Assembly: GCF_017908035.1 (NCBI RefSeq)
Contig: NZ_JAEQMU010000007.1
Location: 173,609-237,608, forward strand
Direction of reading: 5' to 3'
DNA length: 64,000 bases
From: Sphingobacterium tabacisoli
GTDB taxonomy: Bacteria > Bacteroidota > Bacteroidia > Sphingobacteriales > Sphingobacteriaceae
The notes beneath the pieces were generated by a model. That model did not search any database, was not told the origin of the DNA, and saw only the letters and a list, made by a program, of their open reading frames with translations. Below are positions 17,721 through 26,097 of the stretch, piece by piece (positions within the stretch are counted from its first letter, which is position 1; each line of letters opens with the position of its first letter). Made by a program: the position numbers and the translations under genes.

Positions 17721-19175
17721 CTATAATGGGTTATTTGGCAGAATATCGCTATTCGCATCCACCTCCGCCTGAGGAATCATAAATAAAAACTTATTATCTC
17801 CCGCAGAAATATTGAATTTCCCATAGTTAGGATGGTTTGTATCAGGATAATCTCTAACTACACCTTGTTTCAAACGCTTCAAATCAAAAAATGCAAACCC
17901 CTCGCCCCACATTTCAATACGCTTTTGCAAAATTATTTCATCAATTAAATCCGCACCACTTTTAGTAGAAAGTGTATAATTAGGATCCCTCTGATGCGTA
18001 ATTTCGTACAGAACCTCTTTAGCCTGAGATTCTGTAGCAGCATTACGCGCCAATGCCTCCGCTTCAATATAATACATCAATGCAGAACGTAGATAAATAT
18101 AATCTCCTGCGGTTCTATTACTTGTCAAATCCCTAAATTTTAAACTGATATATGGATCATAGGTTTTTCCTTCAAATTGCCCACCTGTAGCACCTAAGAA
18201 GGCACTTTTTCTAAAATCCTGATCAGACATTGCTTCATACAAGCGTTTGTCAATAGAAATGTTGCCTCCTTCTGAATACCCGGTATTCGTATTATCAAAG
18301 TGGGAAAAGAAACTCGCAACAAAAGATGTCAACTCTGCATTGATATCGGCCCCCCACATTGTTTCATTTTGAGTCAGGTCATAGAAGCCGTTCTTCCACT
18401 GGGACTCTGTCAATAGAACATATCCCTGTCTAGCTTCATGTGCTGCACTCGCGGCATCTGAATACAATCCCATCTCTAAATATACATCTGCTAAAAAAGC
18501 AAGAGCCACACTTTTATCAATCAGCTCACGACTCCTTCCCCTACTGTATCCGTCCAAAAGATCAACAGCACTTTCCAAATCGTTCTTTATTTGAGCATAG
18601 ACCTGTTCCACTGTATTACGTTTCGAGGATAGTGTAGCAGCATTAATTGGAACAGATAATGCTGCCCCATTCCCTACATAAGTAGGTCCATAAATACGAG
18701 CTAACATAAAATGAAAATATCCTCGCAATGCCAAAGCTTGACCACGCACCGCCTTAAGATCTGCGTCGCCTGTATCTTCAGGTATATTTTGGAGAATTAC
18801 ATTTAAGTTGCGAATTTGCTTATAGTATGTAAACCATGGATAATGCGAACGGGAATTTGTGGAAATCCGTCCCGAATAATTATAATTAAATCCTCCCCAA
18901 TTTAATGTGTTCATTACAACGTCATTGCCCATCAGATCTAATACAGACAAAACACCTTTGTGCCCGTAATCCTCATGACCAGCATAACCCGATGTTTCTG
19001 CAGATCTCAAAGTAGCAAGTACACCTCTTAAACTTCCTAAAGCAGCAGCAGCAGAGGAGTTTAATTGTTCTTGGTCAATCGTTGACTCAGGAGTTACATT
19101 TAAAAAGTCACTTTTACATGCTGTAAATAAAAGCACTCCGGCCAATCCATATATAATTTTTTTGTTTCTTTTCAT
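17721..19175 (-). CDS. SusD/RagB-family nutrient-binding lipoprotein (pair 3)
   Basis: 484 aa. The signal peptide has lipobox LFTAC followed by KSDFLNVTPEST. The helical core (VRGQALALRGYFHFMLARIYG) and the C-terminal block RDPNYTLSTKSGADLIDEI with MWGEGFAFFDLKRL match the SusD of pair 1 closely, so pairs 1 and 3 are related. It starts 4 bp after its SusC stop and is certainly co-transcribed with it. Confidence 0.94.
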   Translation of the reverse strand: MKRNKKIIYGLAGVLLFTACKSDFLNVTPESTIDQEQLNSSAAAALGSLRGVLATLRSAETSGYAGHEDYGHKGVLSVLDLMGNDVVMNTLNWGGFNYNYSGRISTNSRSHYPWFTYYKQIRNLNVILQNIPEDTGDADLKAVRGQALALRGYFHFMLARIYGPTYVGNGAALSVPINAATLSSKRNTVEQVYAQIKNDLESAVDLLDGYSRGRSRELIDKSVALAFLADVYLEMGLYSDAASAAHEARQGYVLLTESQWKNGFYDLTQNETMWGADINAELTSFVASFFSHFDNTNTGYSEGGNISIDKRLYEAMSDQDFRKSAFLGATGGQFEGKTYDPYISLKFRDLTSNRTAGDYIYLRSALMYYIEAEALARNAATESQAKEVLYEITHQRDPNYTLSTKSGADLIDEIILQKRIEMWGEGFAFFDLKRLKQGVVRDYPDTNHPNYGKFNISAGDNKFLFMIPQAEVDANSDILPNNPL

Positions 19176-19179
19176 GACA

Positions 19180-22100
19180 TTAAAAATTAACAGTTAATCC
19201 TAGAGAAATAGTCCTAAGTAGTGAATAATTGTTCAACGTACGCCCATTGTTTGTTTCTCCACCTAACTGCATCATACGGGGATCCATGCCTTGACGCTTA
19301 GACCACATGTACAGATTATTTCCCATAAGGGTTAACTTAGAATTTCGAATTCCAACATTATCAAATAGGCGGTTCGAAATATCGTAGGTAATCCCAACAT
19401 TTTCTAAACTTAAATAACTAGCAGACAACAAAAAGGCATCAGAAGCATCATATTGTTGTTGATAAACAACTGACAGTAATGGCATTTGTGCTGAAGTATT
19501 TTCTGGAGTCCAGGTTTTATAGATATCTTTGTGAAAATTTGCCCCACTAGCCCCCATACCTACATCTTCTTTAAATAAGCCTTGATAGACTTCATCAAAA
19601 ATATATCCTCCTAATTGATAAGCAAAACCTACGTTAACAGCAAACTTCTTATAGCTAAAATCAAATCCAAAACCACCGTATAAGTCAGGGTTTGCTGTTT
19701 TATCTGTCAACAAATATTGCGTTGCTGATGTATAAGCCTCAGTTGTTGTCTTTTCACCTGATGTCATACCTGATTTAGGATCTTTGTCTCCTTTATTCCA
19801 AAGCGCATTACCAGTCTCGGGATTTACACCAGAAAACTCTCTCATATAGTAGGTGTAAGCACTTTGACCTTCAACAAATCGAAACAACCCACTTACAAAT
19901 GGATCAGGTAAACGTGTAATTTTATTTTTATAATGTGTAGCATTCACCCAAAGATTTAAATTCATATCGGTTGTTCGAATCGCATCTCCATTGACACTGA
20001 TTTCCACCCCGGTATTCTTCATATCTCCTATATTTTTAGATATAGCCGGAACACCGGAAGATGCTGCCTGCGGGAAGTTATACAACATATCAGAGACTTT
20101 TCTGCTAAAATACTCAATATCAAAATTTAATCTATTGGCGAATAAGCCAAATTCGAAACCAGTATTAAAGTTACGAGATACTTCCCATTTCAGATCTTCT
20201 GTTCCTTTGTAAATAGGAGAAATAGAAGGGTTTCCTTCTGCATCTGTAACAATCTCGTATTGATCTTTATATGGAAGATAATTACGAGAAAAACCGAAAT
20301 GGTTCCTATGCGCCATATTTACATAGGTTGGATAGTATAAATTATCATTCCCTTGCTCTCCGTAGCTAACTTTGAATTTCAGATTGGAAATCAACGCATG
20401 ATTTTGCAAGAAATCTTCTTTAGATATAATCCAAGCTCCACCTAAACCAAAAAAATTACCCCATCTATGATCAGGATGAAATACAGAGGATCCATCTCTT
20501 CTAAAAGAAGCGCTCGCATAATACTTACTATTGTAATTATAATTCACTCTTGACAAATACCCCTCTACCTTATAGTTGTCATTATAGCCATTTAAAGAAC
20601 TGTACTTACTTGCATTACCAATTATAACATTATTGGGGATAACAAGATTTGTTTTAGTTCCAGCTAGCATTTCGCTTTTATAATCTGAAACCTCATGGCC
20701 CACCATGATGTTCAAATCATGTAATCCGAACAACTTTTTGTAGGTTATAAATTGCTGGTTAGTAAATGTTTTATCGAAAATTGTTGCGTTCGTAATCGAA
20801 CCTCCATAGGGTTGATCATCCCCCCCCTCTTCAGTGCCATAACGAAAACGATTACCAGATAAATAATCATATGACAGATTATATGTGAAATTAAAGTCAC
20901 GGAGAAAATCTATGGATGCAAAAGCACGTAAACCTAAATTCGCATTACTATTTGTTTGAGTATTTAATAATGTAGTCGCATAAGGGTTCATATTCGCAAT
21001 ATAGGGTCTTCGTAATGATCCTACGGTTTCTCCTCTTCCCCAATCATATAATTCTCTTCCTTCATTATTCCTCAAAATGTTGCCTGATGCATCTCTAGCA
21101 AAAATTGGATATATAGGCGCTATATTTCGTGTCCAAGAGAATAGATTCGAAAAGGTAGTGGTTTCTTTACCTGCTTGAGGATTTTTCATCTTTGTGCCAG
21201 CATAGTTTAAATTCGTACCCACCTTTAGAAACTCATAGGGTTTAAACTCAACATTTGCTCGAGCACTTGCACGATCAAAACCAGAATTTACCACATAGCC
21301 ATTGTCTTTAAGATATCCTCCAGACAAATAAGTAGTCACTTTATCGTTTCCATAACGGATGTTTAAGTTATGCTCTTGTCTGAAACTGTTTTTAAACAGA
21401 TACTTTGACCAATCATCTTGATAAAGCAAATTTGCAGAGGGATTGATTTTCCCAGTCAAAGGATCCACAATTGCATCATTAGCTACATTAAAAGGATTTA
21501 TTCCCAAATCGTCAAATAAATCATTTGTCGCACCTTGTCTCGCATCAGCATCGCTATCACCATATGCCATATACCCTATACGAAGCCTTTGCCATCTTAA
21601 TTCCATATATTCGGCCGGATCTTTGATAATATCATAGTCCTTCACTGCTCGTGAATTATACCCGCCTCTTGTTTCAAAACTAATCTCAACATTTCCTCTA
21701 CCTTTCTTTGTTGTAATGATGATTACTCCATTTGCGCCACGACTACCATACAAAGCGTTAGCTGCGGCATCCTTGAGAAAGGAAATCTCCTCAATATCCT
21801 GAGAAGAAATAGACGCTATATCTCCGTTATAAGGAACACCATCAACAACATATAACGGATTATTAGAAGACGAAATTGACCCCAGCCCCCTGAAACGAAC
21901 CGTGGGTTCTGAACCAGGTTGCCCTGTCGTTGATCTTATCTGTGCACCGCTAATTTTTCCTGCCAAAGACTGGATAGCGTTTCCTGTCTGAACCTGAGCA
22001 AGATCCTTAGCTTTAATCGTTGCGATAGATCCTGTCACAGACTCCTTGGTCTGTACACCATAAGCCGTCACGATAACCTCTTCCAACGCGTTATCTTCAG

Positions 22101-22389
22101 AGCTCAACTGTACATTTATCACATCTTTATTACCTATACTAATTCTTTGTGAACTATATCCTACAAAAGAAAACGAAAGAGATGCCGCCTGACCTACAGT
22201 AATTGTATAATTCCCTCCTCCATCAGTCTGTACAGCGGTAGAAGTCCCCACTACAGACACTGATACGCCTGAAAGTGGGGTGCCATCGGCTACCGAAGTA
22301 ACCTTCCCACTCACCTGCCGATTTTGTGCCATAGACACGCCTATTAGACAAGTCAGCACAAAAAATAAACTGAGTAATTTTTGTTTCAT
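19180..22389 (-). CDS. SusC/RagA TonB-linked outer-membrane transporter (pair 3)
   Basis: 1069 aa with no STN domain. The signal peptide MKQKLLSLFFVLTCLIGVSM is identical to that of pair 2. It is followed by the carboxypeptidase-D-like domain and a plug with VIVTAYGVQTKESVTGSIA, VRFRGLGSISSSNNPL and YGSRGANGVIIITTKKG. The barrel shares motifs with the STN-bearing SusC of pair 1 (PFNVANDAIVD, PIYP.F.RD), so the two may take up related compounds under different control. A leader of about 325 nt with an upstream ORF precedes it. Confidence 0.95.
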   Translation of the reverse strand: MKQKLLSLFFVLTCLIGVSMAQNRQVSGKVTSVADGTPLSGVSVSVVGTSTAVQTDGGGNYTITVGQAASLSFSFVGYSSQRISIGNKDVINVQLSSEDNALEEVIVTAYGVQTKESVTGSIATIKAKDLAQVQTGNAIQSLAGKISGAQIRSTTGQPGSEPTVRFRGLGSISSSNNPLYVVDGVPYNGDIASISSQDIEEISFLKDAAANALYGSRGANGVIIITTKKGRGNVEISFETRGGYNSRAVKDYDIIKDPAEYMELRWQRLRIGYMAYGDSDADARQGATNDLFDDLGINPFNVANDAIVDPLTGKINPSANLLYQDDWSKYLFKNSFRQEHNLNIRYGNDKVTTYLSGGYLKDNGYVVNSGFDRASARANVEFKPYEFLKVGTNLNYAGTKMKNPQAGKETTTFSNLFSWTRNIAPIYPIFARDASGNILRNNEGRELYDWGRGETVGSLRRPYIANMNPYATTLLNTQTNSNANLGLRAFASIDFLRDFNFTYNLSYDYLSGNRFRYGTEEGGDDQPYGGSITNATIFDKTFTNQQFITYKKLFGLHDLNIMVGHEVSDYKSEMLAGTKTNLVIPNNVIIGNASKYSSLNGYNDNYKVEGYLSRVNYNYNSKYYASASFRRDGSSVFHPDHRWGNFFGLGGAWIISKEDFLQNHALISNLKFKVSYGEQGNDNLYYPTYVNMAHRNHFGFSRNYLPYKDQYEIVTDAEGNPSISPIYKGTEDLKWEVSRNFNTGFEFGLFANRLNFDIEYFSRKVSDMLYNFPQAASSGVPAISKNIGDMKNTGVEISVNGDAIRTTDMNLNLWVNATHYKNKITRLPDPFVSGLFRFVEGQSAYTYYMREFSGVNPETGNALWNKGDKDPKSGMTSGEKTTTEAYTSATQYLLTDKTANPDLYGGFGFDFSYKKFAVNVGFAYQLGGYIFDEVYQGLFKEDVGMGASGANFHKDIYKTWTPENTSAQMPLLSVVYQQQYDASDAFLLSASYLSLENVGITYDISNRLFDNVGIRNSKLTLMGNNLYMWSKRQGMDPRMMQLGGETNNGRTLNNYSLLRTISLGLTVNF

Positions 22390-22602
22390 GTATTTATGTG
22401 TTTAGTTAAAAATTATGTTTAATTAATTATTGATTAACAACTGACATATAAGCACCATTCCTTCCCCAAATAAAATATTAAAAGAGATAACGATAAACTG
22501 TTTTCATTTCAACAAGGCAAAAAACAACTAGCGGAAGATTAAACCACAGTTTAAATCGTCAAAAAAGTGTACAAATCCAGCTTGGCGAACATCAATCGAC
22601 CT

Positions 22603-22647
22603 CTAAATCAGAAAACAATGGGGTGAAGTAAATAATTTTTGTTTCAT
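22603..22647 (-). CDS. Upstream ORF in SusC pair 3 leader (14 codons)
   Basis: Encodes MKQKLFTSPHCFLI. An extra in-frame ATG directly precedes it at 22650. It corresponds in place and length to the ORF at 17225-17269 and begins with the same codons as SusC itself. It could be a regulatory leader peptide or a leftover of a duplicated SusC start. Confidence 0.4.
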   Translation of the reverse strand: MKQKLFTSPHCFLI

Positions 22648-22718
22648 CATGTGTGCTTAGCTTTTGTAAATTGTTTGTGCGTTAGTATCTCTATAACTGA
22701 AACAGCTATATTACTATG

Positions 22719-22726
22719 CAAACATA
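22719..22726 (-). promoter_or_regulatory. -7 element for SusC pair 3
   Basis: TATGTTTG on the minus strand, with flanks conserved relative to 17342-17349. The expected leader is about 325 nt. Confidence 0.65.
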
Positions 22727-22757
22727 TAAAAAAAATGATTTTTTACATTTTTTAACA

Positions 22758-22904
22758 TTATTTTTTTTTGAAATAATAGTTTAAACCGTAAAATAAATGG
22801 CGCACTCCACCAAATGTAACAACACGGACTAATACTTGTGAAACCGGATTAACGCAAATAGAAGGAATCAATGTCCAAATAAAACTGAGTAATTTTTGTT
22901 TCAT
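22758..22904 (-). pseudogene. Relic of a SusC 5' end
   Basis: The first eight codons (MKQKLLSF) match the SusC start at DNA level over about 24 nt. The frame then runs through unrelated sequence (IWTLIPSICVNP) for 48 codons in all. It has no plug or barrel. It overlaps the sequence just upstream of the pair 3 promoter. It is most likely a remnant of a lost SusC copy or a recombination scar. A small translated peptide cannot be excluded. Confidence 0.5.
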
Positions 22905-23450
22905 GTTAATCAATATATGTTTGCAATAATAATTTTCAATGCTTAAACGTTAGTATATAATACAACTGTTAATTCGCACGAACCAAATTGCGATATGCAA
23001 AATTTAGAAAGTGCTAAAACACCACTTTTCACAATTAAAGAGAAGATAAATAGTTAGTATGCCTTCATCCAAAAGAATCAGGGGGACAAATATAACAGAC
23101 ATAAGTTGTCATTACAAGTTTTTTAACTATTAACACCTTTCGTTAAAATAAACACAAGTAAAATATTCTACCGATAAAAATCAGGCAACCTCAAGCTCAG
23201 ATTTAATATCTTTTAAGAAAAACATGATATTCGAAATAATATTTTGAATATCACTCTATTTCGGAATAATATATCATACAAAAGGTTTCACTAATTAGAT
23301 TCAGTCTGACTATATTCTTATATTATTTGTTGCAACATCTATATATCTTAAAAGTTATTGTAACATTTTGCACGAAAATAGGTCCCCAATAGCTGATTGT
23401 ATAAGTCATCTATCGAGATGGAAACATTCGTGAATGCAAAGCATTTTCTT

Positions 23451-23458
23451 TAATTTTG
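23451..23458 (+). promoter_or_regulatory. -7 element of trmD, predicted leaderless
   Basis: TAATTTTG fits TAnnTTTG and ends 4 nt before the trmD ATG. Transcription would therefore begin at or within a few bases of the start codon. No clear -33 TTG is visible. Confidence 0.6.
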
Positions 23459-23462
23459 CCGC

Positions 23463-24149
23463 ATGAGATTTGACATCATTACAGTACTTCCCTCCCTATT
23501 GGATAGCCCTTTTGCACATTCTATATTACAACGTGCGCAAAAAAAGGGATTGAGTGAAATTCATGTGCATAACCTAAGGGACTATACGTCTAACAAGCAG
23601 CGGTCTGTAGACGATTACCCGTATGGTGGTGGCTCAGGAATGGTAATGCAGATCGAGCCTTTCGCTACCTGTATTGAAAAACTACAGAGTGAAAGAACCT
23701 ACGATGAGATTATCTACATGACACCTGACGGTGAAACATTAAATCAGTCTATTGCCAATGACTTATCGACGCGAGGCAATATGATTATATTGTGTGGTCA
23801 TTATAAAGGGATTGACCAGCGTATACGGGATATATTTGTGACCCGCGAAATATCCATTGGAGACTATGTCCTATCGGGAGGCGAACTCCCGGCTGCTATT
23901 CTGGTAGATGTTATCGTACGACTAATACCTGGCGTGTTATCTGATGAGACATCCGCATTGTCTGATTCTTTTCAAGATGGACTGCTTGATGCTCCGATTT
24001 ATACAAGGCCTGCCGAATGGCGTGGACACAAAGTGCCAGATATCTTACTAAGTGGTAATGAAGCCAAAATCAACGCATGGCGTGATGATCAGCAGCTCCA
24101 ACGCACACAAGAAAGAAGGCCGGATTTATTGGGTGATAATGAACAGTAA
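23463..24149 (+). CDS. trmD: tRNA (guanine-37-N1)-methyltransferase TrmD
   Basis: Adds the methyl group to N1 of G37 in tRNAs reading CNN codons, using S-adenosylmethionine, and so prevents frameshifting. At 228 aa it has the normal length. It begins MRFDIITVLPSLLDSPF. The SPOUT knot and cofactor residues appear as DDYPYGGGSGMVM (about 51-63), YMTPDG, CGHYKGIDQR (about 117-126) and IGDYVLSGGELPA (about 135-147). The C-terminal helical domain has YTRPAEWRGHKVPDILLSGN. It stands outside the rpsP-rimM-trmD-rplS order common elsewhere, which is usual in Bacteroidota. Confidence 0.97.
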   Translation: MRFDIITVLPSLLDSPFAHSILQRAQKKGLSEIHVHNLRDYTSNKQRSVDDYPYGGGSGMVMQIEPFATCIEKLQSERTYDEIIYMTPDGETLNQSIANDLSTRGNMIILCGHYKGIDQRIRDIFVTREISIGDYVLSGGELPAAILVDVIVRLIPGVLSDETSALSDSFQDGLLDAPIYTRPAEWRGHKVPDILLSGNEAKINAWRDDQQLQRTQERRPDLLGDNEQ

Positions 24150-24210
24150 CCCCAACTGTTGATAATTAGCTAAGCATTTGTAACTTTTTTTATTTTTTTA
24201 ACAAAAAGAA

Positions 24211-24240
24211 TTTGATTATTTAAAAATTATTCTAAATTTG
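24211..24240 (+). promoter_or_regulatory. Promoter of the trp leader and operon
   Basis: A TTTG -33 element (24211-24214) and a TAAATTTG -7 element (24233-24240) are separated by 18 bp, a good fit to the Bacteroidota consensus. The predicted start lies about 5-7 nt beyond, practically at the ATG of the leader peptide (24248). Confidence 0.75.
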
Positions 24241-24247
24241 TGGTGTA

Positions 24248-24331
24248 ATGATAACACAAAGTACATATCAATTTTGGTGGTGGCCCGGAGCAAACAGCGT
24301 CGGGAGGCACCTCTATTGGTTTTCAGAATAA
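24248..24331 (+). CDS. trpL: trp operon leader peptide TrpL
   Basis: A 27-codon ORF with four Trp codons, three in a row (TYQFWWWPG, then LYWF). It lies between the trp promoter and a rho-independent terminator ahead of trpE. This is the layout of ribosome-mediated attenuation. When charged tRNA-Trp is scarce, the ribosome stalls on the UGG run (24275-24283), the downstream antiterminator forms, and trpE is read. The leader peptide appears to have almost no 5' untranslated region. Confidence 0.88.
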   Translation: MITQSTYQFWWWPGANSVGRHLYWFSE

Positions 24332-24394
24332 GGATTTTTTAATCAACCAAAACCATAAATCAAAAAGCCCGACGTATTTCGTCGGGCTTTTTTT
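24280..24394 (+). promoter_or_regulatory. trp attenuator with alternative hairpins
   Basis: Strand 1 (24280-24287, GTGGCCCG, overlapping the Trp codons) can pair with strand 2 (24301-24310, CGGGAGGCAC). Strand 2 also carries CGTCGGG (24298-24304), which can pair with strand 3 (CCCGACG, 24368-24374) as antiterminator. Strand 3 otherwise pairs with strand 4 (CGTCGGG, 24380-24386). The same 7-mer in strands 2 and 4 makes the switch plain. The structures were read by eye and not folded. Confidence 0.85.
24362..24394 (+). terminator. trp attenuator terminator
   Basis: AAAAAGCCCGACG (24362-24374) and CGTCGGGCTTTTT (24380-24392) form a 13-bp perfect stem with a 5-nt loop and a T tail, 76 bp before trpE. 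Confidence 0.92.
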
Positions 24395-24469
24395 GTGGAA
24401 TAAACTCTGAAAAGGCTCTAACAATCTTCAAAAAAAAATAGAATTAGCAACAGAATAAAAAACATACAT

Positions 24470-25873
24470 ATGACCTATACATTCAAAACAAATCATAAAA
24501 AAATACTGGCAGACACAACAACCCCTGTCAGTATTTACCTCCGTCTCCGGGATACCTTCCCGAATAGCCTCTTGTTAGAAAGCTCTGAGTACCATAGCAG
24601 GGACAACAACATCAGCTATATATGCTGTCAACCACTAGCGGGACTGGTGCTAAACGAAGAAAATCTAACTGTTAGCTATCCGAATCAGGAAAAAATTGTT
24701 AAACCGGCCTCAGCAATAAACCTAAGAAGCGAAGTTTCGGCTTTCAGACAATCTTTTGATGAAAAGCCTATTGCAGATACGAATGTCATTTCAAATGGTC
24801 TATTTGGATATTTCACCTTTGATACTGTGGCTCATTTTGAAGACATCACACTTACTGCCAAACTGGACGAATCCCGCAAAATCCCCTTTCTACAGTACCA
24901 TGTTTATAAATATGTGATCGCCATAGACCACTTCCGTAACCAGCTGTATATTTTTGAGCACCTGTTGGACAACGAACAAAGCCAATTGGAGAGGTTAGAA
25001 TACTTAATTCAAAACAAGAATTTCCCAGAGTACTCTTTTCAGACGAAGGGCAATGAGCAGTCAAATACGACAGACGATGGCTTCAAGGGACTTGTAGAGA
25101 AAATGAAGTCCCATATCCGCAGAGGGGATGTATTTCAGATTGTACCCTCCCGAGCATTCTCTACAGCTTTTTCTGGAGATGAGTTCAATGTCTACCGCGC
25201 ATTAAGATCAGTCAACCCTTCACCCTATCTTTTTTACTTTGACTACGGAGACTTCAAACTGTTTGGTTCATCTCCAGAAGCACAATTAACAATAAAGAGA
25301 GGAGAAGCCACGATCTATCCAATTGCAGGGACTTTTAAACGAACAGGTGATATTGAACAGGACGAAAAAATAGCAGAAGATTTGAAAAACGACCCTAAAG
25401 AATCTGCAGAACATGTGATGCTCGTGGATCTCGCACGCAATGACCTAAGCCGACACTGTACGAATGTACAGGTCAAATCATATAAAGAGGCGCAATACTA
25501 CTCACACATCATCCATCTGGTTTCCAAAGTGGCCGGTAAACTGAAGCCTACAGTTAATCCATTTGACATCGTTGGCGACACCTATCCCGCCGGAACACTA
25601 TCTGGCGCTCCAAAGCATATGGCCCTCACCCTAATTGATCGCTACGAAGGATTACAGCGCTCTTTCTACGCTGGTGCAATTGGTTTTATGGGATTCAATG
25701 GGGATTTCAACCATGCCATTATGATACGCTCTTTCTTAAGTAAAAAGAACGTACTTCATTATCAAGCTGGAGCCGGTATCGTACTCGATTCCGATCCAGA
25801 GAAAGAACTACAAGAAGTGAATAATAAAATAGCTGCATTACGCAGAGCCCTTGAAATAGCACAAACCCTATGA
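24470..25873 (+). CDS. trpE: Anthranilate synthase component I
   Basis: Converts chorismate to anthranilate with ammonia from TrpG, the first step of tryptophan synthesis. At 467 aa it is of normal length. The N-terminal domain carries LLES (residues 35-38), the motif for tryptophan feedback binding. The chorismate-binding domain shows GDVFQIVPSR, PYLFYFDYGDFKLFGSSPE, YPIAGTFKRTG, HVMLVDLARNDLSR and TYPAGTLSGAPK. The stop overlaps the next ORF by 4 nt (ATGA), so translation is coupled. Confidence 0.96.
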   Translation: MTYTFKTNHKKILADTTTPVSIYLRLRDTFPNSLLLESSEYHSRDNNISYICCQPLAGLVLNEENLTVSYPNQEKIVKPASAINLRSEVSAFRQSFDEKPIADTNVISNGLFGYFTFDTVAHFEDITLTAKLDESRKIPFLQYHVYKYVIAIDHFRNQLYIFEHLLDNEQSQLERLEYLIQNKNFPEYSFQTKGNEQSNTTDDGFKGLVEKMKSHIRRGDVFQIVPSRAFSTAFSGDEFNVYRALRSVNPSPYLFYFDYGDFKLFGSSPEAQLTIKRGEATIYPIAGTFKRTGDIEQDEKIAEDLKNDPKESAEHVMLVDLARNDLSRHCTNVQVKSYKEAQYYSHIIHLVSKVAGKLKPTVNPFDIVGDTYPAGTLSGAPKHMALTLIDRYEGLQRSFYAGAIGFMGFNGDFNHAIMIRSFLSKKNVLHYQAGAGIVLDSDPEKELQEVNNKIAALRRALEIAQTL

Positions 25874-26097
25874 TACGTCCACTCGAATACTGTGAAAACA
25901 CAGCACAAATAGCTTCAAGTATCAATACTATTGACTCTAGAATACTGGAGCTTCTACAGCTTAGAAAACAATACGTTGCCAAAAAACAACGAATACTAGG
26001 CACTGAAGAGACAGATTTAATAAATTTGTCTGCTGTTAATGAGGATATCAAACAATTAGTAGAAAACAATCAATTGTTACAAAATGAGCAAAAATAA
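25870..26097 (+). CDS. Small AroQ-fold (chorismate mutase-like) protein between trpE and trpG
   Basis: 75 aa, overlapping trpE by 4 nt and trpG by 14 nt, so it is a real coupled gene. Residues 16-40 (INTIDSRILELLQLRKQYVA) align without gaps to the first helix of AroQ chorismate mutase (E. coli ISALDEKLLALLAERRELA). The arginine matching E. coli Arg28 is kept. The Arg11 position is Ala, and Lys39 falls on a Leu with an Arg two residues earlier. At 75 aa it is shorter than the usual 85-95. It may be a weak or inactive mutase, or a structural subunit of the anthranilate synthase complex. The fold is inferred from sequence pattern only. Confidence 0.7.
   Translation: MIRPLEYCENTAQIASSINTIDSRILELLQLRKQYVAKKQRILGTEETDLINLSAVNEDIKQLVENNQLLQNEQK

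Larger units (their letters stand above)
22390..23462. other. Gene-free stretch of 1.07 kb: SusC pair 3 leader, SusC start relic, trmD promoter
   Basis: On the minus strand it holds the pair 3 leader (22390 to about 22713), its upstream ORF and -7 element, and a relic of another SusC start (22758-22904). From 22905 to about 23440 it is A/T-rich without credible ORFs. On the plus strand the trmD -7 element lies at its right end. A plus-strand TATGTTTG at 22916-22923 also fits the -7 consensus, but no gene starts near it. Confidence 0.6.

Noticed and set aside
4852..22389. A polysaccharide utilisation locus in the strict sense.
   Set aside because: No CAZyme, sulfatase or hybrid two-component regulator lies among the SusCD pairs.
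22718..22924. GCAAACATATA (22718-22728) and TATATGTTTGC (22914-22924) form an 11-bp inverted repeat around the SusC relic, suggesting an invertible promoter.
   Set aside because: The repeat is short and A/T-rich, is itself the -7 region, and no recombinase gene is near. Inversion would also leave the promoter word unchanged.
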